From: Nitrosomonas sp. Is79A3
GTDB lineage: Bacteria; Pseudomonadota; Gammaproteobacteria; Burkholderiales; Nitrosomonadaceae
Assembly: GCF_000219585.1 (NCBI RefSeq)
Contig: NC_015731.1
Location: forward strand, 2,852,001-2,916,000
Direction: 5' to 3'
DNA length: 64,000 bases
The notes under the pieces are model-generated. The model worked only from the letters and a program-made list of their open reading frames with translations, was not told the DNA's origin and ran no database searches. Position numbers and translations under genes: made by a program. This document shows positions 8,728-16,865 of this stretch, piece by piece. Positions within the stretch are counted from its first letter, which is position 1. Each line of letters begins with the position of its first letter.

Positions 8728-10320
8728 TTAGTGTCCTCCGTGAGCGGTGGCGCCGGGGCTGAGATCTGCTGGCTGAATGCGCACGATGATATATTCACCG
8801 GCTGATTCCTCGGTGATTTCGAATATAACCTTTTGTCCAGGCTTAAATGAACGAAGTAACGCTGGATCAGAAATGCGAAAATCCATGATCATTGCAGGCC
8901 ATTGAAGACTAGCAATTGGGCCATGCGCAAGTGTGATTGTTGCATGCGCAAAATCCATGGTATTGATGGTTCCTTCGCCGCGATGCGTTTTTAATGGCGA
9001 TGCCTTAACAAACGAGCCAGTTCCAGCCTCTTTTTCCTCATCCGGCAGTTGGTGACCTCCATGACCAAAGCCACTCAGAACCGCTTTGAGATTACTTTCT
9101 GCATCAATCAGGAAATTAGCTTTAACCACAACGGTTTCTCCAGTATTAATTCCCCCCAGCACCTCAGCATAGCCATCGGCATGCATACCCAGTTTAACCG
9201 TGCGCGGTTCAAATCGGCCTGCGCCGAGATCCACCAATACCACCCGGCGGGTGCCAGTATCCAGCACGGCTGAATCGGGTATTACCAGCACTTTGTCTTT
9301 GCTGTGGGATGAAGCAAATTCCACGCGTGCGTACATGGCAGGTTTCAGCAGGCCATCGAGGTTGGGAAGTACAACACGCACGATCGCAGTACGCGTCTCA
9401 GGAGTTACTGTGGGATAGATGAAAGCAATTTCACCGTTGAATACTTCGTTTGGATAAGCTTCCACTCTGATGGTGGCCACCTGACCTTGATGTACCATTC
9501 CAAGATCTTGTTCAAATACGTCCGCTAGCACCCACACGCTGGATAAATCAGCAATCTGATAAAGCACTTCTCCAGGCATAAAGCGTTGACCCATGACAGC
9601 CCTCTTTTCCAGCACCACACCATCGGCTTTAGAACGCAATGTCATATACTGCCGCACTTCGCCGGTTTGCTGCAGGCGTTGTAACTCGGTTTCCGCAATA
9701 TCCCAATTGCGCAGTTTCTGCAATGCGCTGGCAACCAATCGCTGCATAGAGGCCCGCACATCGGAATCGCTATCAGCGGTGGATTGCAACCCCCTTAGCG
9801 CAATCAAGTATTCCTGTTGTGCAGTAATCAAATCAGGACTGTATACATCCATCAAGGCATCGCCCTTTCTCACTGCCTGACCTGTAGTGTTTACATAGAG
9901 CCGTTGGATCCAGCCTTCAAATTTAGTCACTAACGTATATAATTTGCGTTCATCTGCCTGTATCGTTGCTACGGCTCTAATAGTGCGCGTCAGTTCACGT
10001 AATGTTGCAGTTTCAGTTCGCACCCCTAGCTTTTGAATTTTTTCGGTACTTATTTTTACAATAGTTTGATCTGATTGAGATTCCTCTCCCTCATAAACCG
10101 GCAGATAATCCATTCCCATGGCATCCTTTTTGGGTACTGGGGAGGTATCGGGCAACCCCATTGGATTGCGATAATATAAAATCTTTTTTTCGGTGCTGGT
10201 TGCTGCGGATAAAGCAACTCCGGTTGATGTTTGTGATTGCGTATTACCCAACCAATAACCCGCGAACAGCGCGGTTGTAATCGCAATCCCAATCATAATT
10301 GGCTTAATAGTAGATTTCAT
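8728..10320 (-). CDS. cusB: CusB-type periplasmic adaptor with fused C-terminal CusF-like domain
   Basis: Membrane-fusion protein linking CusA to the CusC channel and passing metal to the pump. The 530 residues contain an N-terminal membrane anchor (about 6-25) and a heavy-metal-binding segment (YYRNPMGLPDTSPVP, MGMDYLPVYEG). The barrel-sandwich, hairpin and beta-barrel parts follow (about 90-380). The last 70 residues resemble the copper chaperone CusF (GTINTMDFAHATITLAHGPI, then WPAMIMDF with the W-x-x-M-x-M Cu(I) motif). In E. coli CusF is a separate protein; here chaperone and adaptor are one chain, as in some SilB/CusB relatives. The start at 10320 is preferred because GGAG lies seven bases upstream of that ATG. 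The stop is one base from cusA. Confidence 0.9.
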   Translation of the reverse strand: MKSTIKPIMIGIAITTALFAGYWLGNTQSQTSTGVALSAATSTEKKILYYRNPMGLPDTSPVPKKDAMGMDYLPVYEGEESQSDQTIVKISTEKIQKLGVRTETATLRELTRTIRAVATIQADERKLYTLVTKFEGWIQRLYVNTTGQAVRKGDALMDVYSPDLITAQQEYLIALRGLQSTADSDSDVRASMQRLVASALQKLRNWDIAETELQRLQQTGEVRQYMTLRSKADGVVLEKRAVMGQRFMPGEVLYQIADLSSVWVLADVFEQDLGMVHQGQVATIRVEAYPNEVFNGEIAFIYPTVTPETRTAIVRVVLPNLDGLLKPAMYARVEFASSHSKDKVLVIPDSAVLDTGTRRVVLVDLGAGRFEPRTVKLGMHADGYAEVLGGINTGETVVVKANFLIDAESNLKAVLSGFGHGGHQLPDEEKEAGTGSFVKASPLKTHRGEGTINTMDFAHATITLAHGPIASLQWPAMIMDFRISDPALLRSFKPGQKVIFEITEESAGEYIIVRIQPADLSPGATAHGGH

Positions 10321-10344
10321 TGGAAACTCCATAATCGGTAACAG

Positions 10345-11691
10345 TTAGTGCTGCTTTTTGCCGACCAGCAAATCAATTTCCGCCACTGCTTTGCTGTAAT
10401 TCGCCATCGCGGTGATGAGACTGGTCTCGAAATCAAATACTGTCATTTGATTATCCAGCAAGGTCAGAAAATCAACCCGGTTTACCTGGTAAGCAGCCAA
10501 TGCGGATTCAACCGTCAATTTCGCTTGTGGAAGAATGGCAGTCTGATAGAGCTTGACCGATTTCAGGCTTTGCTCAGCGATGGCAATTTGCTGACGCAAT
10601 CTTGCCGTAACTTCATTACTTTGCGCTTTATACAGACTGACTGTTTGATCACGCATTGCCTGTGATTCCATGATGCGAGGCTCAATTTTATTACCGCGCC
10701 ATACCGGCAGATTAACCGCCACAGTCATACTGACCATGTCATCGCGTCTCGTACCGTCCATCATGTTGTCACGCTGGCCATACGAAAACCGCACGTCAAA
10801 ATCCGGATAGTAGGCCCTGCGTGCCAAATCAACAGATTTCTCATTGCGTGCAATCAGGCTTTGCAATGCAAGCAATTGCGGGCGTTGCGTTAGAGCTTCC
10901 TGTTGTAATGCCGCCAAATTCAAAGGCACTTCTTGAATTTGTAGTGGTACCGGAACCGGAATCTCGCCTTTGATGTGGCGTCCCAGAGTGCGAATCAGTT
11001 CTGCTTCCAACACTGGCTGTTCGCGCGCCAATCCCGACAATCTGTCCAGCATTCTCGATACTTGTGTTTGTGCTTTCAGTACATCCGCCTGACTGCCTTG
11101 TCCAACTTGGTAGCGTTCTTCCGCAACGAGCAGAAAACGTTCGAGTGTTTGTTTATTTTTTTCAACCAATTTGATCATTTCCAGCGTAAGCCCGAGATCA
11201 AAGTAAGCTGTTTTAAGATCGTGCACAACGCGATTAACCGTTTCATGATAACCCTGCCCAATCGCTTCGGCATCCTTGGCGGCAACATCTTTACGCAAAC
11301 CGCGTTTTCCCGGAAAAGGCAAACGCTGAGATAGACCGATCATTTTCATGGTCATATCCTCGCGGTTGAATGGTGAAGATGCCAGCGGTGCATTGATCAC
11401 ACCAGCCTCAAGCATGGGATCATCCAGCGCTTCCGCTGGTGATACTCTTTGTTGAGCAGCTTCACGTTCTTGATACGCAGCCTGAATCTCCGGATTATTT
11501 TCCAGTGCTTCTGCAATCAAACTCGGGAGCAGCGTCACGTTGCGGGAGTTGGATGCTGTAAAGGTTTTTTGCGGAACAGATTGCGTGAAGACTACTGCTC
11601 CGGTTTTGTTTGAAATAACTTCCTGTCCCTGCGCATGGGTTGTTAGCATGATCACAATCCATGCAAATATGATCATACCAGCGCGGTTCAT
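10345..11691 (-). CDS. cusC: CusC-like TolC-family outer-membrane channel
   Basis: Outer-membrane factor of the tripartite pump, 448 residues, with an N-terminal signal peptide ending near AQGQE (about residue 22). The rest shows the two-fold TolC/OEP pattern of long amphipathic helices: AALQQEALTQRPQLLALQ in the first half and IAEQSLKSVKLYQTAI in the second. No lipobox Cys is present, unlike E. coli CusC. The start at 11691 has GGAGG upstream (AACCTCCG on the plus strand). The gap to cusB is 24 bases, so cusC-cusB-cusA form one transcript. Confidence 0.88.
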   Translation of the reverse strand: MNRAGMIIFAWIVIMLTTHAQGQEVISNKTGAVVFTQSVPQKTFTASNSRNVTLLPSLIAEALENNPEIQAAYQEREAAQQRVSPAEALDDPMLEAGVINAPLASSPFNREDMTMKMIGLSQRLPFPGKRGLRKDVAAKDAEAIGQGYHETVNRVVHDLKTAYFDLGLTLEMIKLVEKNKQTLERFLLVAEERYQVGQGSQADVLKAQTQVSRMLDRLSGLAREQPVLEAELIRTLGRHIKGEIPVPVPLQIQEVPLNLAALQQEALTQRPQLLALQSLIARNEKSVDLARRAYYPDFDVRFSYGQRDNMMDGTRRDDMVSMTVAVNLPVWRGNKIEPRIMESQAMRDQTVSLYKAQSNEVTARLRQQIAIAEQSLKSVKLYQTAILPQAKLTVESALAAYQVNRVDFLTLLDNQMTVFDFETSLITAMANYSKAVAEIDLLVGKKQH

Positions 11692-11765
11692 CGTAACCTC
11701 CGGAAGAAATTTTTTTGTTTCGGATTAGCTTTAATAATGAATGAAAGGAACATATTAGCCTCCTG

Positions 11766-11783
11766 ACAGGTAATATCACCTGT
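11766..11783. promoter_or_regulatory. inverted repeat upstream of cusC, candidate operator
   Basis: ACAGGT-AATATC-ACCTGT is a perfect 6-6-6 dyad, 75 bases upstream of the cusC start and the only clear palindrome in this gap. It does not match the CueR consensus well. The binding protein is unknown. Confidence 0.4.
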
Positions 11784-11907
11784 TTCATCGATGATGAACA
11801 AACAGTGCGATTAGTTTGCGATATTGCACAACCTGCGCACATTTACTTACACTTACACGCAGGATTAATGCAAAAAATAGCTCTATGCCTGGATTACAGG
11901 CGGATTT

Positions 11908-12291
11908 TTAAAGGCGGCTAGCTAGCGGAGGATGTTGCGGCTGTTCGGGTACAAATGAGATAAAACTGGGATTCAATGAAGTAATAGCGGAAGTGCCGAT
12001 GGTTAACATAGAGGCCGTGTAGCCAGACAGGATCGGCGTATTACTGTATGCGTTACAAGAGGTATCATCGCACGGCAGGCTTGCTAACAAATGATCGGTT
12101 GTATTATTTGCTGTTTGCTTATGACAAGCATCATGATGATGGTTATCGATAGCTGCCGCCGATTTCTCATGATGACTTTGGAAATTCTTTTCCTGCACAC
12201 ACACCGACAAAACAGCCGCTGCAGCGCCTTGCAATGGCAACCACAGCATAAAAAAAAGCAATAGCCATTTGTAGTAGTTGTGTGCTTTCAT
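11908..12291 (-). CDS. secreted His-rich hypothetical protein in the copper island
   Basis: 127 residues with a clear signal peptide (KWLLLFFMLWLPLQGAAAA, residues 8-26). The mature part has a His/Cys-rich stretch (SHHEKSAAAIDNHHHDACHK, about 39-58) and three further Cys, suggesting periplasmic metal binding. I do not recognise a named family, though similar short proteins with this layout occur next to CusCBA genes. It lies about 200 bases upstream of cusC and 60 bases downstream of the TPR gene, all on one strand. Metal binding is inferred from composition. Confidence 0.65.
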   Translation of the reverse strand: MKAHNYYKWLLLFFMLWLPLQGAAAAVLSVCVQEKNFQSHHEKSAAAIDNHHHDACHKQTANNTTDHLLASLPCDDTSCNAYSNTPILSGYTASMLTIGTSAITSLNPSFISFVPEQPQHPPLASRL

Positions 12292-12350
12292 TTTTTTATT
12301 ATAAACAATTTACAGCTTTGATAAATAAAATCTTTAAGCATCTCTTATAA

Positions 12351-13949
12351 TCAGAGCGGTTGACTAGATGCTATCAATTGCTGAAACTTTTCAGCATAAT
12401 AGCTTGCTTTAACCTGATCGCCAATAAGCTTGGCTGCCTGTGCCGCACGATAAATGCCATTGCGGCGATTGGGCGTGCGCAGCAATGAAGCTTCGAATTC
12501 ATTCAGTGCTTCACCGGGCCGTTGCAATTCAAGCAGCAGCTCGCCCAGCAATTCCCTGGCGGGTATTACCGAACCCGGCGTGACATTGTCTTTCTCGGTT
12601 GAATCTTCCAATTCAGCCGAAGCGCGCATGAGTTTCACCGCTTCCTCCGTTCTACCCTTTCCATGCTCTATCCAGGCCGCTACCGCCAAGCGTTGGATCT
12701 CGATTTGATCAGCCGTATAGTCCTTATTTGCCGCTTTATCGGCATCACGCAATGCCGCAAGCCGTTGCAGACTATTCCGGGCAATATCCATTCTTCCGCT
12801 TCTGGCGGCGCCCAAGCCGCGGGCAAAGTGCGTTATTGACTCGCACCAGCCAAATTGACCCCAGGGAAAATCAATTGGATTCACGTTTAGTTCAGAGGCT
12901 TCGATCCATTCACCACGTTCTATCGCATAGCGCGCCGGAATCGCCGCAAATGCATAGGCAGTGGTAGTATTTTCCGGCTGCGCTTTTTTGATGGCTTGCA
13001 GTTCTCGCAAGATTTCCCTGCCTTTTTCTGTCTGACCGTTTTGCAGATAAGCGTACATCATATAATCCATAAAATGGAACTGCTGATCCCAGGTTCCCGA
13101 CAGTGAATTTTTCCGCGCGTAGTCTTTTGCCGCATGATATGCCGCCAGATTGGATTGCGCTGCTTCCTGCCACTGCCCCAGTCTGATGAAGATGTGCGAC
13201 GGCATGTGCAATGCGTGCGGAACCGCCGGAGCAATGTGTGTATATGCCCGGGCTGCATTCATTCCAAGCTCAGCCAGTTCGGGATAATCGCTGCTGTGGA
13301 TGATGTAATGCGCGACGCCTGGATGATTCGGCTCTTGCTCCAGTACCTTCTGCAACAAATTCAATGCTTTTTTCTGATTGGCGTAGGTCTTATCCTTAGG
13401 TGAAGCGGTGGAAATCAGCGCCAAAGCATAAAAAACCGCAGCTTCCCGGTCATCCGGGTTATGTGCCAGAACCCGCTCCATTGTTTGCTGATATGCAAGC
13501 TTTCTTGCGCCGTAGTCGGCTTTTTCATCATCCTGATACAAGGACTCAATAGCTTCAAGATAGGTATCTTCCCGCTTTGTCTTGATTGCCAGCTTTCTCG
13601 CTTGCTGCAGCGCTTCGCGCCCCTTTTGCTGTTCTGCTGCGGCCAGAGGTGTGGCCCATAGCTGGTGATAAAGACTCATCGCTACTCCCCAGTAGCCCAT
13701 GACGCAGGTTGGATCGTTAACAGTGACTTGCCGAAATGTCTTTTCGGCCTCGTCATACCAGAAGGAATGCAACATGGCGACAGCCTGATTAAATTGTTCC
13801 TGAGCAATCGGCGTACATGAAACCGGAAAATTAACCTTCCCTAATTTTTCCTCATCGAAATGGTTCAAATGTAGATGATCCCCGTCTGCCTGCAGAAAGC
13901 CCGCAGACATTGCGGTAATGAAAAAGATAATTGATATGAATGTTTTCAT
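12351..13949 (-). CDS. secreted TPR-repeat protein
   Basis: 532 residues: signal peptide (MKTFISIIFFITAMSAGFLQA), a short His-rich stretch (DGDHLHLNHF), then repeated helix pairs of the TPR type. Examples are FNQAVAMLHSFWYDEAEKTF, ALNLLQKVLEQEPNHPGVAH and EAVKLMRASAELEDST. The motif ALHMPSHIFIRLGQWQEAA is typical of a periplasmic TPR family found near metal genes. The start at 13949 has GGAGG eight bases upstream; reading from 13979 would skip that site. It stands between cueR and the efflux genes on the same strand. A scaffold or metal-handling role is only inferred. Confidence 0.8.
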   Translation of the reverse strand: MKTFISIIFFITAMSAGFLQADGDHLHLNHFDEEKLGKVNFPVSCTPIAQEQFNQAVAMLHSFWYDEAEKTFRQVTVNDPTCVMGYWGVAMSLYHQLWATPLAAAEQQKGREALQQARKLAIKTKREDTYLEAIESLYQDDEKADYGARKLAYQQTMERVLAHNPDDREAAVFYALALISTASPKDKTYANQKKALNLLQKVLEQEPNHPGVAHYIIHSSDYPELAELGMNAARAYTHIAPAVPHALHMPSHIFIRLGQWQEAAQSNLAAYHAAKDYARKNSLSGTWDQQFHFMDYMMYAYLQNGQTEKGREILRELQAIKKAQPENTTTAYAFAAIPARYAIERGEWIEASELNVNPIDFPWGQFGWCESITHFARGLGAARSGRMDIARNSLQRLAALRDADKAANKDYTADQIEIQRLAVAAWIEHGKGRTEEAVKLMRASAELEDSTEKDNVTPGSVIPARELLGELLLELQRPGEALNEFEASLLRTPNRRNGIYRAAQAAKLIGDQVKASYYAEKFQQLIASSQPL

Positions 13950-14023
13950 GTGATACCTCCAAATATTTTGATAAATCATTGAGATAATCAGCGATCATCT
14001 GAATGAGATTGAGACTGTTTTTT

Positions 14024-14488
14024 CTATTTTGCTCGTGACCGGCGAGCACGAGCATGCGTATGACTCGCGCCATGTGCCTCGAGGAATTCTTTGGTGCTAT
14101 TCTCACCAGCCAAAGTATCTAGAATCGGACATTCCTGGCGCTCATCCCCGTGACAGTGCGCGATTAACTGCGATAATGCTTGAGCAATTGATTCCAACTC
14201 AGATATTCGCGCTCTCATCTCAGTTAAGTGCTCTGCTGCAAGCTGTTTGACTTCGCGTGCTGGCCGCTGCCGATCTTGCCAGAGTGAAAGTAGCTTTTTG
14301 ATTTGCACCGCGCTGAAACCGACTGCACGCGCCCTGCGTATGAAACGCAACGTGTGTATAGCGCGTTCATCATAGTGACGATAGCCTGAATAAGAGCGCG
14401 CTGCTTTCGGGATAAGTCCCGTCGCCTCGTAGTAGCGGATCATTTTTACAGATACACCGGAATCACGTGCTGCCTGTCCAATATTCAT
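14024..14488 (-). CDS. cueR: CueR-like MerR-family copper-responsive regulator
   Basis: Cytoplasmic activator that senses Cu(I) or Ag(I) and distorts promoters with a long spacer to turn on copper export. The 154 residues comprise a winged-helix domain (MNIGQAARDSGVSVKMIRYY), a dimer helix and a metal loop with Cys112 and Cys120 (CHGDERQEC), the same positions as in E. coli CueR. A His/Arg-rich tail (HTHARARRSRAK) extends it. It starts nine bases after the DUF4396 gene, so the two are cotranscribed. A MerR-type operator at 15015-15040 precedes that pair. Confidence 0.92.
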   Translation of the reverse strand: MNIGQAARDSGVSVKMIRYYEATGLIPKAARSYSGYRHYDERAIHTLRFIRRARAVGFSAVQIKKLLSLWQDRQRPAREVKQLAAEHLTEMRARISELESIAQALSQLIAHCHGDERQECPILDTLAGENSTKEFLEAHGASHTHARARRSRAK

Positions 14489-14497
14489 GCCGTCACC

Positions 14498-14974
14498 TCA
14501 ATGATATGTATGCGCAAGCGCATGACCGCGACCTTGTGCGATAAGCCAGCGATTGACGGGGAAAGCAGCCGCAGCCGTAATAACTAATGCAATCGTAAGA
14601 CTGCTCCAAAACAGCAACGAATCAAGCGGCGCATTCATCGCTCCCGGGATCATCAACATCATCAGATTATCGATGATTTCCATAATCGCGATCGAAGCTG
14701 TATCGGAAGCCAGTACAATACGCGCGGCGGCTCCAAAACCATACCCAGAACGCAGCATGGGTAGCATGGTGAGAAGATAGCCAGATAGAAAAGCGAGTAC
14801 TATCGCAAGCGCTATCGTTTCAGCATTGCTCCAGCCCAAAGCCGTTCCAATCACTATCCCTGCAACTTCGCCAATTGCGCAACCCGATAGGCAATGCACG
14901 GTAGCAATCAAAGCAACGCTATTCAACGATTGTTCTTTAACCGATTTGTGATTGTGATGTAAATGTTTTTTCAT
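14498..14974 (-). CDS. DUF4396 integral membrane protein
   Basis: 158 residues with a His-rich cytoplasmic start (KKHLHHNHK) and about four membrane helices (from ALIATVHCLSGCAIGEVAGI to SLTIALVITAAAAF). The conserved HCLSGCAIGE and DTASIAIMEI motifs mark the DUF4396 family. Members are often next to copper genes and carry Cys, His and Met residues in their membrane part, which suggests metal movement, but the function is not established. The ATG at 14974 has GGAG six bases upstream; a TTG at 14980 abuts that site and is rejected. First gene of the cueR transcript. Confidence 0.8.
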   Translation of the reverse strand: MKKHLHHNHKSVKEQSLNSVALIATVHCLSGCAIGEVAGIVIGTALGWSNAETIALAIVLAFLSGYLLTMLPMLRSGYGFGAAARIVLASDTASIAIMEIIDNLMMLMIPGAMNAPLDSLLFWSSLTIALVITAAAAFPVNRWLIAQGRGHALAHTYH

Positions 14975-15014
14975 GTTCAACTCCTGAGAGATTTGTTTAT
15001 GGAGTCTTAATGCT

Positions 15015-15040
15015 GAACCTTCCCATCATTGGAATGTCAA
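15015..15040 (-). promoter_or_regulatory. CueR-type promoter/operator
   Basis: On the minus strand TTGACA (15035-15040) is followed by a MerR-family dyad, ACATTCCAATGATGGGAAGGT (15017-15037), close to the CueR/CopY-like pattern ACCTTCC-N7-GGAAGGT. A spacer of 19-20 bases before the probable -10 is what MerR-type activators need. It lies 41 bases upstream of the DUF4396 start and predicts autoregulation by copper. Confidence 0.7.
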
Positions 15041-15269
15041 TACTCAAATCTCAAAACAATATTAAGCCTGATGTAGCAAAAGCAGGGACAACATCCTTAT
15101 AACCTACTTAGTTCGATTGAGCGTTTGGAAATTTAACTACTTCCCTGCCCCCTAAGTGCAGGTTCTTATCGGCGTGGAAATTATTCCGATACAACAAGAA
15201 CCTAATTGCATGTGTGATGCCGATGCATACATCACTATGTAAAACCAAGCTCAACAAGCCTACCAAATC

Positions 15270-15513
15270 CTACTTCGCCAGCTTCAGCAAATCAAACACC
15301 CCTTACAAAACCCGCTGCTTTGGCGGGGCCGGATAATAATTGCATCATCTGGTTTTGATGCGCATCATTGCTATCCATAACAGCGTCATCAACGGCTTTG
15401 GTAAAATCTCCCAGCACCGCCTGTTCCGGTGAATTATTGGCAATTTGCTTCATGATTAGGGCATTTTCACTGACTTTATCCCGGATGGTGTAGGCGTAAT
15501 CCGCCAGTGAAGG
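15270..15513 (-). pseudogene. C-terminal scrap of a type I restriction HsdR subunit
   Basis: Reading the minus strand gives PSLADYAYTIRDKVSENALI, then IANNSPEQAVLGDF, then DAHQNQMMQLLSGPAKAAGF, the conserved end of HsdR. A one-base shift near 15295 switches to VFDLLKLAK and a stop at 15270, which is the normal HsdR ending. No start, motor or nuclease part is present and no hsdM or hsdS is in the window. It is the residue of a lost restriction system. Confidence 0.75.
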
Positions 15514-15532
15514 AAAAAATTTTTAGTATTGT

Positions 15533-16348
15533 CTAAACTCTCATCTGTTGACGCACAGCCCATGCAAAAAGCCGGCCTCCAAGTAACCATCTGGCAATTA
15601 CGGCTGTTTTAGAATCCCACGGTAATGCGTGCCGCACGGGAGGAATCGATTTTGTAACAGCGCTCAGCACAGCCCGGGCAATAATTTCCGGACCGGGTGC
15701 GGTAGGTTCACCCGCCAAAAGTTTATATAAACCCGCTATTATTTTCTGATAAGCCAGTGGGTGAGAAATCGTTTTAAGTAATTCAAACTGCTTGGCCGCA
15801 AATTCAGTTTTAATTAAACCAGGCGCAATTACTACCACATCAATCCCCAGCGCCTTGACCTCACCACGCAAGGATTCCGACAATGCCTCTATCGCATGTT
15901 TGGATGCGGCATACCATCCAAAACCAGGCAGCGCGATCTTGCCCAGAATTGACGAAATATTAACAATACACCCTGATTTTTGCTTGCGCATCTGTGGAAG
16001 GACCGCATGCATAAATCTGGCATAACCAAAGACATTCACTTCAAACTGATAATGCGCTGCTTCCATAGAAACACATTCAATTACGCCTAATTGACCAAAA
16101 CCAGCGTTATTCACCAATACGTCAATGCGACCCTTAGTTAAAATTATGTGCTCTATGGCCAAAGCGATGGCTTTTTCATCCGTTACATCGAGCGGAATCG
16201 GTTCAATGCAATCCGAACGGATCTGTTCTAGCCGCTCGACACGCCGGGCCATAGCAAACACATAATAACCATTTGCTGCCAGAAGCTCAGCAGTAGCCCT
16301 GCCAATACCACTCGAAGCGCCTGTAACTAATGCAATTTTCTGTGTCAT
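15533..16348 (-). CDS. short-chain dehydrogenase/reductase
   Basis: 271 residues of the classical SDR fold: NAD(P)-binding TGASSGIG (residues 10-17), NNAG (about 84-87), catalytic Ser in NISSILG and YAASK (Tyr-x-x-x-Lys). The Arg residues after the first glycine motif (MARRVERL) favour NADP. Oxidises or reduces a hydroxyl or keto group on an unknown substrate. No lipid or sugar genes flank it to narrow the substrate. It begins close to the HsdR scrap but is intact. Its start is ATG at 16348 without a strong ribosome site. Confidence 0.85.
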   Translation of the reverse strand: MTQKIALVTGASSGIGRATAELLAANGYYVFAMARRVERLEQIRSDCIEPIPLDVTDEKAIALAIEHIILTKGRIDVLVNNAGFGQLGVIECVSMEAAHYQFEVNVFGYARFMHAVLPQMRKQKSGCIVNISSILGKIALPGFGWYAASKHAIEALSESLRGEVKALGIDVVVIAPGLIKTEFAAKQFELLKTISHPLAYQKIIAGLYKLLAGEPTAPGPEIIARAVLSAVTKSIPPVRHALPWDSKTAVIARWLLGGRLFAWAVRQQMRV

Positions 16349-16487
16349 TATTTTATACGCTCAATTATTTTTAAAATGGGAGGGAATCTCTGATCTACTA
16401 CAACGCTTATAACAACCTAATTGTAAGATATTTATTGATCTTTTATCTCTTTCATCAATAAATACTCAAGAAAGTGAAATAACTTAA

Positions 16488-16545
16488 GGGGTCTCTGAAT
16501 GACTGTCATTTCGAGCGTAGCGAGAAATCTATGGTATTGATTGCA
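16488..16545 (+). repeat. degenerate left half of the 110-bp MITE family
   Basis: CTCTGAATGACTGTCATTTC followed by GAGCGTAGCGAGAAATCTAT matches the left part of the repeats at 24267 and 35337 with a few changes. The right end is not found. Confidence 0.55.
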
Positions 16546-16644
16546 CATGAACTGCATAAAGCAGCGTAGTAGAATGGGAGACAATAGGGTAATCGACAGA
16601 TTCCAGCTGCAGATTTCCAGCCGGAATGGATGGATTAGCTCTAA

Positions 16645-16784
16645 CAGGCCGTTGGAAAACTATCTGCGTTGCTGCTGCGGTGTTAAAAACAGACTCAAAA
16701 TGCTCATTTATTAAGCATAAACTACACTTTTTCGCCTGTTTTTGCCTCGCATCGGCTGCCTCGAAAACGTTTTTCAACGGCCTG
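16645..16784. repeat. 140-bp MITE with CTAA duplication
   Basis: Ends are CAGGCCGTTGGAAAAC and, inverted, CAGGCCGTTGAAAAAC. CTAA occurs at 16641-16644 and 16785-16788, a perfect four-base target duplication. There is no room for a gene. The CTAA target suggests mobilisation by an IS5-type transposase, but its ends differ from the IS5 element at 2288. Confidence 0.8.
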
Positions 16785-16865
16785 CTAAACTCGAGTTTGG
16801 GAAGATTTTCACAGTTTCTAACGTAGAGACAACTTAGGCTTAGCAGGCTGTTATAGGGAGTACAG

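Larger units (their letters stand above)
16349..16865. other. intergenic region with two repeat elements
   Basis: No gene is supported here; a long minus-strand reading across 16529-17011 has no family features. The stretch carries a degenerate copy of the 110-bp repeat (16488-16545) and a complete 140-bp MITE (16645-16784). It ends with a good ribosome site (GGGAG, 16856-16860) for the gene at 16866. Confidence 0.6.
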
